Part shown: positions 7,758-14,521 of the stretch, one piece after another
How the letters are laid out: each line of letters starts with the position of its first letter
How positions within the stretch are numbered: the stretch's first letter is position 1
From: Gemmatimonadota bacterium
GTDB lineage: Bacteria > GCA-2686955
NCBI GenBank assembly: GCA_002686955.1
Contig: NYZA01000012.1
Location: forward strand, 1 to 25,893
Direction: 5' to 3'
Length of the DNA stretch: 25,893 bases
Translations under genes and position numbers: made by a program
The notes under the pieces: model-generated
Told to the model about the DNA's origin: nothing
Database searches by the model: none
What the model saw: the letters and a program-made list of their open reading frames with translations, nothing else

Positions 7758-8980
7758 TCTTCGTCCGCCGATTCCCAGTCGCCGGCCAATCGCCCCGTCG
7801 CGATCGCCATATCGACTGTCGCCAGCGCCCGCTTGACCACGGGCGGATCGATCATCCTTGTACCGAGGCTCACGACGCCGAGCCCGCGCGCTTCGGCCTT
7901 TCGGAAAGCGCGTACGATCCGGCGGGCCCGATCGACTTCGTTCGCCGCGGGCGCGAGAGCAGCGTGAACGACACCGATCTGTCGGGGATGGATGCAACCC
8001 TTGCCTTCGAAACCTAGCCTTCGCGCTTCATCCACCGATGCCCGCAGTCCTTCTACGTTGCCGACGTCGGAATAGACCGAATCGATCGCCTGAAGCCCGA
8101 ATGCCCGGGCCGCGTTGACGATGGCGCACCGCGCCCACAGGCTTTCCTCACCGCTTTCGGTCCGCTGCACGCCGATGTCCGCCGTGTAGTCCTCGAGGCC
8201 GATCGTCAGTGCCACATTTCTGTCGCTGGCTCCCGCGATCTCGGTGGCGTTGGCGACGCCGCGCGCCGACTCGATGATCGGCATCAAGAAGACCTCGTCG
8301 GCGCTCAGCTCGCGGATCCGTCCGTCGACCGCCTGAACCTCCCCCGCGCTTTCCACCTTCGGGATGAGGATCAGATCGACGCCGTGCGGGGCGATCTGCT
8401 CGAGATCGCTCAGACCCAGCTCACCCTGGTTGATTCGCACCATCCGCTCGGCGCCCATGAAATCGACCTGCCGCAGGGCGTTGCGTACCAGGATCCTCGA
8501 CGCGAGCTTCGCCGCCGGCGCGACCGAATCCTCGAGGTCGAGGATGATGGCGTCGGGCCTATGGAGGCCGGCGTTCAGGAATAGCTTCGGCTGGCTGCCG
8601 GGAAGGTAGAGACGGGAGCGGCGGAAACGATCCCTTCGGGTCGCTCCGCGTGCCGGGTCGTGGATCGGCGGAAGCCAGTCGCCCTTGGTCTCCAGCCCTG
8701 CCTCGCGGATCGCCGCTTCGAGCCTCGCCATCAGCACGAAGGGGACGGCACCGCCATCCTCACAGAGAAGGGCGCCATGCTCGGCACCGAGAGCCGCGCA
8801 CCCTTCTCGCAGAAGCGCGTCGATCGATTCTCCGTAGTACGCCTCTGCGGTGCTCTTCAGCTCGATTTCGAGCCCGCCCTTCTCGGCCGGCTCGAATCGA
8901 ATCCAGCAATCGGAACGAACCCGCGGCCCGCGGCTACCCGCCTCACCGGCGTGCCCGCGGGTTGAGGGATCGTGAGTCAT
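7754..8980 (-). CDS. Citrate lyase gamma-beta fusion (CitD acyl carrier domain + CitE lyase)
   Basis: The 408-residue protein joins two normally separate subunits. Residues about 11-100 resemble CitD, the small acyl carrier protein (DCWIRFEPAEKGGLEIEL, YYGESIDALL, FVLMARLEAAI). Residues about 118-408 are CitE, the lyase that splits citryl-carrier into acetyl-carrier and oxaloacetate: RRSRLYLPGSQP, IILDLEDSV (148-153), RINQ (R182), PKVES (208-211), IIESARGV (236-242), GLEDYTADIG and GKGCIHPRQI. In CitD the prosthetic group sits on a serine in LES-S/G-D; here the aligned position appears to be R22 with a serine next to it (VRSD, S23). Start at 8980 has AAGGA 7 bases upstream. It is the first gene of the operon and overlaps citF by 4 bases. 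A fused carrier would act in the cytoplasm as part of a citrate-lyase-like complex. Confidence 0.87.
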   Translation of the reverse strand: MTHDPSTRGHAGEAGSRGPRVRSDCWIRFEPAEKGGLEIELKSTAEAYYGESIDALLREGCAALGAEHGALLCEDGGAVPFVLMARLEAAIREAGLETKGDWLPPIHDPARGATRRDRFRRSRLYLPGSQPKLFLNAGLHRPDAIILDLEDSVAPAAKLASRILVRNALRQVDFMGAERMVRINQGELGLSDLEQIAPHGVDLILIPKVESAGEVQAVDGRIRELSADEVFLMPIIESARGVANATEIAGASDRNVALTIGLEDYTADIGVQRTESGEESLWARCAIVNAARAFGLQAIDSVYSDVGNVEGLRASVDEARRLGFEGKGCIHPRQIGVVHAALAPAANEVDRARRIVRAFRKAEARGLGVVSLGTRMIDPPVVKRALATVDMAIATGRLAGDWESADEE

Positions 8981-9113
8981 GGAAGGGTTCCTTCGGCTCC
9001 GTGCTTCGGAGGAATGAATTCCGCAATCGGGCGCCCAGCCTACCGCCCTCAGCGGGTCCTTTCCAGTTCATTGAGCCGGTCCTTCCCCTCGATCTCCTGT
9101 ACTCTCCCTCCCC
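8981..9113. promoter_or_regulatory. Divergent intergenic region, probable promoters of the lyase operon and the nuclease-helicase operon
   Basis: The 133 bases separate two divergent operons and must hold both promoters. AAGGA before the CitDE start is seen on the minus strand. I could not assign convincing -35/-10 pairs on either strand. No long palindrome that would mark an operator was noticed. Confidence 0.45.
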
Positions 9114-10673
9114 ATGAATCCTCCGATCACCGCCACCCACGTCTACCGCTACTTGCTTTGCGAGCACACGGCGACGCTCGCCTTTCATGGGGACCCCGCT
9201 CGTAGCGTGGCGCCGCACGAGGGGCTCAGGCTCCTGCTCGAGCTGGGGAATCGTCACGAAGCGAGCTGGGTGGCCGAGCATTGCGCCGATTGGGCCACGC
9301 CGAGCTATCCCGAGAGGGACTGGGCGGCGGGCCTGGCAGCGACACTCGATCTGATGCGCTCGGGCGTGTCCGGCGTACTGCAAGGTGTGTTGATCGACGT
9401 CGATCGCGTGGGAAAACCGGATCTATTGCGCCGAGAGGAGGGACCAAGCGATCTCGGAGATCACCATTACATTGCCGGCGACGTGAAGAGCAGCGCCGAG
9501 CCGCACACGGAGCAAGTGATGCAGGTGCTCTTCTATGCGCGCTTGCTGGAATTGCTGCAAGGTCGCTTGCCTTCCTACGGCTACTTGATCATGGCGGATG
9601 GGCGCGAGGAGCGCTTCGATGTCACGTCGCTCCTGCCGATCTTCGACGAGGTATTGCGTGAGATACGGCAGATCCGGGACAGCGGCCGGCAGACAAAGCT
9701 ACACCTCTCACACCAGTGCGGCGCCTGTGGATGGCGTGTGTTCTGTCGCGATCTGGCGCAAGAAAAGAAGGACCTATCGTTGATCCCGGGCGTCGGCCGC
9801 GGCACGGCCGACCTGCTTCGCCAAACTGGAATCGCCACCGTGCGGGATCTGGCGACACTTTCGCTCGAGCAGGGCCGAAAGTTGGCGGAAGCGGAGGTGC
9901 TGGGCATCGAGGTGCTCGGACCGTTGCGAAGGCGGGCGCGGGCGGTCGAGCGCGGGGAGCCAACGATCCTCTCCGCGCCGGAGGTGCCGCCGCCGCCCGA
10001 GGGGATCTATGTCGTCGCCTCGAGCGACCCGCGTCGCAATGGTGGGGCTTTTCTTTACGCCATTCTCGAAATAGACCGATCGGGCAAGGAGCGCCGCGAA
10101 ACCCTGTACGCGAAGACTCCGGCGGAAGAGCGCGAGCTCTGGCACCGTTTCCTGGAGCGGATCACGGCATCGAAAAAAGGAAATCGACGTGAGAGGTTTA
10201 GCGGCATTCCAATCTTCCACTCCGGCGGGCTGGCTCCCGCGACCGTAGAGGCGATCCAGAGCGCGCACGGTGGCGATCCGATCGCATTCGAACGCGTGCA
10301 CGATGAGGGGGTGGACTTATCGCGCATGCTCTTGCGATCGATCGCGGTCCCCACGCCCTCGGCGAGTCTTCGGGCCTACACATCTTTTTCAGGTGGCGTC
10401 GGAGCCGACGGCGAGGGAATAGGGGCAGGCCAGCCGGGGGGCTCGGGCTTCGAAGCACGCTACGGAGGACCGTTCGGGCACTACTACCCCTGGCACGAGC
10501 GTTTCACCGCCACTGGCGACGAAGCTTGGAGGAGGAAGATCCTGGCAGCCGCCGAGCTAGAGATCGAGGCACTCCGCTCGTTGAGACTCAGGCTGCACGA
10601 GGCGGCAAAAAGGGCGGAACGAAAGCCCGCGACAACGACCCGCGGGCGGCGGACGAGGAATGGGACGCGATGA
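9114..10673 (+). CDS. Cas4/RecB-like PD-(D/E)xK nuclease with HhH and degenerate RNase H-like domain (TM0106-type)
   Basis: The 519-residue protein matches the layout of TM0106-type RecB-family nucleases. Residues 1-215 form a Cas4-like nuclease: H48 in GNRHEASW, D103 in KPDLL, D123-x-K125 in GDVKSS, and four cysteines (C16; C202, C205, C211) placed like a Cas4/AddB iron-sulphur cluster. Residues about 222-250 are a helix-hairpin-helix (IPGVGRGTADLL). Residues about 295-495 correspond to the YprB-like RNase H-fold exonuclease, but the expected DxE acid pair reads VVASSDP and the late DD motif reads ELE, so this part is probably inactive. The gene overlaps the helicase start as ATGA. Homologues are often one long nuclease-helicase polypeptide; here they are two genes. 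Role in repair or defence is inferred, not shown. Confidence 0.85.
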   Translation: MNPPITATHVYRYLLCEHTATLAFHGDPARSVAPHEGLRLLLELGNRHEASWVAEHCADWATPSYPERDWAAGLAATLDLMRSGVSGVLQGVLIDVDRVGKPDLLRREEGPSDLGDHHYIAGDVKSSAEPHTEQVMQVLFYARLLELLQGRLPSYGYLIMADGREERFDVTSLLPIFDEVLREIRQIRDSGRQTKLHLSHQCGACGWRVFCRDLAQEKKDLSLIPGVGRGTADLLRQTGIATVRDLATLSLEQGRKLAEAEVLGIEVLGPLRRRARAVERGEPTILSAPEVPPPPEGIYVVASSDPRRNGGAFLYAILEIDRSGKERRETLYAKTPAEERELWHRFLERITASKKGNRRERFSGIPIFHSGGLAPATVEAIQSAHGGDPIAFERVHDEGVDLSRMLLRSIAVPTPSASLRAYTSFSGGVGADGEGIGAGQPGGSGFEARYGGPFGHYYPWHERFTATGDEAWRRKILAAAELEIEALRSLRLRLHEAAKRAERKPATTTRGRRTRNGTR

Positions 10674-12460
10674 GGGAGCCGATCGTTCGATTCCTGGAGC
10701 GGGGCCGGCGAGCGGAGCGCCGTGATCTCAGAGATCTGCACCTCAAACCGGTCGAGGAACGGGTGGCCGATGGCTCGGCGATCGCCGGGTTGCGCCGGAT
10801 CGAGCAGCGGGGGGACGCCGCGGTCTATCGGATCCCCGGAACCGCCACGAAGCTCCGGCCGGGGGACGCCTGCTGGCTCTCGTCAGGAGCCGAGATCACA
10901 TCGGGTCGGCCGGTTGAGATCGAGGAGATCGATCTGGGCGCTGGCGTCCTGGTGCTCCGTCCCGATCGCTTCGCCGACGCGTCGGGCCCCCCGCCGGAAG
11001 GGGGCGTGCTCGACCGCCGCAATCTCGACCTGACCGACCATCTGGTGCGAGGACTGGAGCCGATCTTCGACGACGAAAGGGGACGCCTCGCCGGTGCGGA
11101 CTGGGTGCGCCGGGCGGTAGAGGGCGAGGCCGAATTGGGTCCCCGGAACGACAGGCTTGCGCGGGCGAAAGAGGCAGTGGAGGCGGATGCACTGACCGAG
11201 AGCCAACGAGAGGCGTTCTCCGCCGCCGTCGCCGCCCGGGAGCTGGCGCTCGTGCAAGGACCACCCGGCACCGGCAAGACACGGGTCGCCGCCGCGGTGG
11301 TCCTGGAGGCACTTCGGCACGGCGAGAAGGTGCTCGTGTCGGCGCTCACGCATCGTGCGATCAACAACGTGCTCGCCGCCGTCGCCACACTCGGAGAGAA
11401 GAGCCGCGGCCACAGGGTTTTCAAAATCGGTCGCCCGCATCAGGGCGCTGAGCTCCGAGCGCTCGGGATCGAAAGCCGCACCCGCCTGCAAAAAGGTGCA
11501 GTCCTCCCGGGCGAGGGCATGGTCGTCGGCGCGACCACCTTCGGGGCGGTGAAGCTGCGACGCGATTACTCCCCCTTCGATCTGGTCCTCCTGGACGAAG
11601 CGGGTCAGGTGCCGATCCCACACGCAATGTCGGCCTTCGCGGGAGGGCTGCGCGGTGTCGTCGTGGGTGACCATCGACAGCTCGGCCCGGTCGTGGCGGG
11701 GGGGGGAACGGGCGATCCGATGGAGCGCTCGATCTTCGAGCATCTGGCGGAACGCTACCGCGGCCGGATCCATCTCTTGCGAGAAAGCTGGCGAATGAAT
11801 GCAGGAATCTGTCGTTTTTCCAGCCGCTTTTTCTACGAGGACGCCGTCGTACCCCACAAGAGCGCGGCCGACCGGCGCCTCCAACTGGACGAGGGTGGTC
11901 AGTACCGCGCGATTCTCGATCCGGAGAAAGCCTCGGTCTGGGTCGCGGTCGATCACCTGGCCCGCCGCAACCACTCTCGCGAAGAGGCGCGGGTCGTCGC
12001 GGCGCTCGTGCGCGAGCTCGTCTCCCATCACGGAGTCCCGCCCGCGGAGATCGCCGTCGTGAGCCCCTTTCGAGCCCACGCCGGCGCTGTGTCGCATGAG
12101 CTCGCCCGCGCGATTCCCGAGGCCGCCGGTGCCCTGATCGAGGGACTCGTGGTCGACACGGCCGAGCGGATTCAGGGACAGGAACGCGAGGTCGTTCTCT
12201 ACACCTTCGGCTCCTCCGACCGCGACTACCTGTCACGCAACGCGGAGTTCCTCTTCGACCCGGGACGTCTGAACGTGGCCCTCACGCGCGCCCGAACCAA
12301 GCGGATCATCATCGGCTCTCCCGAAGTGGCTCGGGCCCGTCCACGCAAGTTGGAGGCACTGCGGCGGGCAGCGCTCGTTCAGGCTCTCTGGAGCGAGCAC
12401 ATTCCGATCGAGCAGGCGACTCCGGAATGCGATACGATTCGCGTGCGCTGGGAGGAGTGA
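10670..12460 (+). CDS. SF1B helicase, Upf1/Dna2-like (AAA_11/AAA_12)
   Basis: A 596-residue helicase. Walker A GPPGTGKTR lies at about 197-205, Walker B LVLLDEAG at about 305-312, motif III GDHRQLGPV at about 333-341, a QGQE motif near 502-505 and motif VI NVALTRAR at 535-542. The region before residue 170 is an OB/beta-barrel-like segment (RPGDACWLSS, ITSGRPVEIEEID), as in Upf1/IGHMBP2 proteins. The ATG at 10670 shares ATGA with the nuclease stop, so translation is coupled; the longer frame from 10526 runs inside the nuclease gene and is rejected. Together the two proteins reproduce the nuclease-helicase pairing of Dna2 and of TM0106 fusions: ATP-driven unwinding plus single-strand cleavage. 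The substrate could be DNA or RNA-DNA; this is inference. Confidence 0.92.
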   Translation: MREPIVRFLERGRRAERRDLRDLHLKPVEERVADGSAIAGLRRIEQRGDAAVYRIPGTATKLRPGDACWLSSGAEITSGRPVEIEEIDLGAGVLVLRPDRFADASGPPPEGGVLDRRNLDLTDHLVRGLEPIFDDERGRLAGADWVRRAVEGEAELGPRNDRLARAKEAVEADALTESQREAFSAAVAARELALVQGPPGTGKTRVAAAVVLEALRHGEKVLVSALTHRAINNVLAAVATLGEKSRGHRVFKIGRPHQGAELRALGIESRTRLQKGAVLPGEGMVVGATTFGAVKLRRDYSPFDLVLLDEAGQVPIPHAMSAFAGGLRGVVVGDHRQLGPVVAGGGTGDPMERSIFEHLAERYRGRIHLLRESWRMNAGICRFSSRFFYEDAVVPHKSAADRRLQLDEGGQYRAILDPEKASVWVAVDHLARRNHSREEARVVAALVRELVSHHGVPPAEIAVVSPFRAHAGAVSHELARAIPEAAGALIEGLVVDTAERIQGQEREVVLYTFGSSDRDYLSRNAEFLFDPGRLNVALTRARTKRIIIGSPEVARARPRKLEALRRAALVQALWSEHIPIEQATPECDTIRVRWEE

Positions 12461-12461
12461 G

Positions 12462-13436
12462 ATGATCGAAAAGTGTTGCGGCCGCTGCGGCTACCCCTGG
12501 CAGGCCTTCGGCAAGGAGGCGATCCCCAAAGCGGCCGCCGCTACCCGCTTCCCGACCTCGGCCGATGCACCGCCCCCGCTGCCCGACCGGGGGGACGAGA
12601 AAACCTCATCGGACGCGCTCTTCTATGTCGACGGCGCGGGTGCCGCGCACTGCGAGGTTTGCGGCGCCCACTGCCCCGCGAGCTGGCTCACCCCATTCCG
12701 CTCCACTCTCGGAGCCCTGCTCTACGGCATATCGGCACCTCCGCGGGGCCTGGCGCTGTTGAGAACCAGAGGAGCCCTGCTGCGCCGTGTGGCTCTGCCT
12801 CCCCTGCTCGCGATCACCGCCTACCTCATCGTGCTCTTCCTGGGACTGAGTTTTCTTAGCGGCTACGCCGATGCCCTGGCGGCGGGATCCTGGGGCTTCT
12901 TCGACTGGGCCCGTCCCGCCGCCGGGGCCGGAATGGGCGGCGCATTCACTCTAGTGGTCGCCCTTCTCGCCTACTTTACCTTCGCCCCCGTGACGATGGC
13001 GATCGCCGGCCCCCTGCTCGATCCTGTGGTGGCGGAAGTCGACCATCACGTGCTCGGTGTGGCGCCGGAGCACAGCCGGGGTCTGGTTCGCGACCTCTGG
13101 TTCTCGACACGCTCGGCGATCGGCATGCTCGCACTCAGTCTCGCGGTCATGCTGCTCGCCCTACCTCTGAACATCGTGCCCGTCGTCGGCAACCTGCTCT
13201 TCTTGCTCGTGGCGGGGGGACTGACCGGTTTGCAGTGTCTCGATCCGGCGCTCGGCCGGCGGCAGCTCCCCTTTCGCAAGCGTCTCGCCATGATCAGACG
13301 AAACAAGGCGGCGACACTCGGGCTCGGGGTCTCCTGTTACTGTCTCTTTCTTGTGCCGCTCGTCGGTTGGCTCATCGGTCCCCAGGTTTCCACCGCCGGA
13401 GCCGCACTGGTGGCCCTGCGCATGAACAAGCGATAG
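12462..13436 (+). CDS. CysZ/EI24-like integral membrane protein with N-terminal zinc ribbon
   Basis: A 324-residue protein. The N-terminal 75 residues hold two CxxC pairs (C6/C9 in CCGRCG and C64/C67 in HCEVCG), a probable zinc ribbon, on the cytoplasmic side. From about residue 90 on there are several hydrophobic segments with the layout of the EI24/CysZ family (PVTMAIAGPLLDPVVAEVDHHVLG, a region typical of CysZ), ending in a transmembrane pair. CysZ proteins let sulphate into the cell; EI24 relatives have other or unknown roles. The gene starts 1 base after the helicase stop with GGAGGAG just upstream, so it is in the same operon. A sulphate role would fit the sulfotransferase that follows, whereas a membrane partner for the nuclease-helicase would fit what precedes it. 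Neither is proven. Confidence 0.75.
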   Translation: MIEKCCGRCGYPWQAFGKEAIPKAAAATRFPTSADAPPPLPDRGDEKTSSDALFYVDGAGAAHCEVCGAHCPASWLTPFRSTLGALLYGISAPPRGLALLRTRGALLRRVALPPLLAITAYLIVLFLGLSFLSGYADALAAGSWGFFDWARPAAGAGMGGAFTLVVALLAYFTFAPVTMAIAGPLLDPVVAEVDHHVLGVAPEHSRGLVRDLWFSTRSAIGMLALSLAVMLLALPLNIVPVVGNLLFLLVAGGLTGLQCLDPALGRRQLPFRKRLAMIRRNKAATLGLGVSCYCLFLVPLVGWLIGPQVSTAGAALVALRMNKR

Positions 13437-13447
13437 CGATATCTCGC

Positions 13448-14521
13448 GTGCTACCCACGAGAACCCAACCGCGTCCTTCCAGTTGCCCCAACCCGATCCT
13501 CATCGTCGGAACGGAGCGCTCAGGCTCAAATCTGTTGCGATTGATCCTGAACGCGCACTCGCGCATTGTCGTGCCCCATCCTCCCCACCTGGTCCACTAT
13601 TTTCGACCGCTGGAAGATCTCTACGGCGACCTGGAGCAAGACGATCGTTATCGTCGCTTCCTCAACGATGTCAACCGCGTCTTTCAAACACATATCCACC
13701 CGTGGAGCCACGCCGTCGTCCCCTCGGCGGTAGAGGCTCTCGCGCCCTCCCGCGACGCGATCGGCACATTCATCGGCGTCTACGAGCTCGCCCGCATCGA
13801 GACCGGCAAGGCCCGCTGGGGCTGCAAGAGCACCTTCCTGATCGACCACGCCGACGCCGTACTGAATGCGCTTCCCGGGGCGCAGCTGATCCTGCTCGTG
13901 CGAGACCCCAGAGATGTCGCGCTCTCGTCAAAGAAGTCTGTATTCAGTCCCTGTCACCCGCAGCTCACGGCACGCCTATGGAGGCGGCAACAGGATGCGG
14001 GGCGCGATCTGCTGGATCGCCTGCCGGCTCGAATGATCCTGCTTCTTCGGTACGAAGATTTCGTCGCGACCCCGGAGAAATGCATCAACCGAATCTGTGA
14101 CTTCCTCGGTGAGAGCTATGAGCCGGGAATGCTGCGTTTTTTCGAAACCGACGAAGCCCAAACCAGTGGCGCGCTCTCGGAATCGTGGCGAAACACCCGC
14201 TCACCGATCATCGAGCAAAACGTGAGGAAGTTCGAGCGGGAGCTCTCGTCCAAAGAGATCCTCATGGTCGAGGCGGAGTGCCGGCAGACGATGTCCGCAT
14301 TCGACTACGAGACGACCCAGGCGGCGAACACGCAGTCGACGAAGAGCCTGAGACGCCGAACGCCGCTACGCCTGGCACTGCCCGAGGCCTACCTGCGAAC
14401 GCGAGTCGAGCTGCGATCGCTGGTACACGACGGCAACCACTGGCTTCGCTGGCGCCGCGCCTGGACCCTGGCGTCGATCCGGGCGCGGCTCCGAATGAGC
14501 CGTCTGCTCAGGGGCTCGTAA
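13448..14521 (+). CDS. PAPS-dependent sulfotransferase
   Basis: The 357-residue protein has the 5'-phosphosulphate loop GTERSGSNLLR near residue 23-33 and the 3'-phosphate motif LLVRDPRDVALSS near 150-162, both diagnostic for PAPS-using sulfotransferases. A later MILLLRYEDF block also matches the family. It would move a sulphuryl group onto an unknown carbohydrate, lipid or peptide acceptor. No in-frame ATG precedes the PAPS loop after the previous gene's stop, so a GTG at 13448, 11 bases after that stop, is the likeliest start; no strong ribosome site precedes it, suggesting coupling to the membrane protein gene. The basic C-terminal 60 residues are family-atypical. Its last 14 bases overlap the convergent Ycf48-like gene. 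Confidence 0.82.
   Translation: MLPTRTQPRPSSCPNPILIVGTERSGSNLLRLILNAHSRIVVPHPPHLVHYFRPLEDLYGDLEQDDRYRRFLNDVNRVFQTHIHPWSHAVVPSAVEALAPSRDAIGTFIGVYELARIETGKARWGCKSTFLIDHADAVLNALPGAQLILLVRDPRDVALSSKKSVFSPCHPQLTARLWRRQQDAGRDLLDRLPARMILLLRYEDFVATPEKCINRICDFLGESYEPGMLRFFETDEAQTSGALSESWRNTRSPIIEQNVRKFERELSSKEILMVEAECRQTMSAFDYETTQAANTQSTKSLRRRTPLRLALPEAYLRTRVELRSLVHDGNHWLRWRRAWTLASIRARLRMSRLLRGS

Noticed and set aside
6705-7967. A 420-codon plus-strand frame opposite citF
   Set aside because: Antisense shadow of citF with no recognisable domains and no ribosome site.
10526-10669. Extended helicase start at 10526
   Set aside because: This part runs inside the nuclease gene in another frame and gives a low-complexity basic extension; the ATGA overlap at 10670 is the better start.
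10883-12097. A 404-codon minus-strand frame opposite the helicase
   Set aside because: Mirror image of the helicase codons in GC-rich DNA; no domain or ribosome site.
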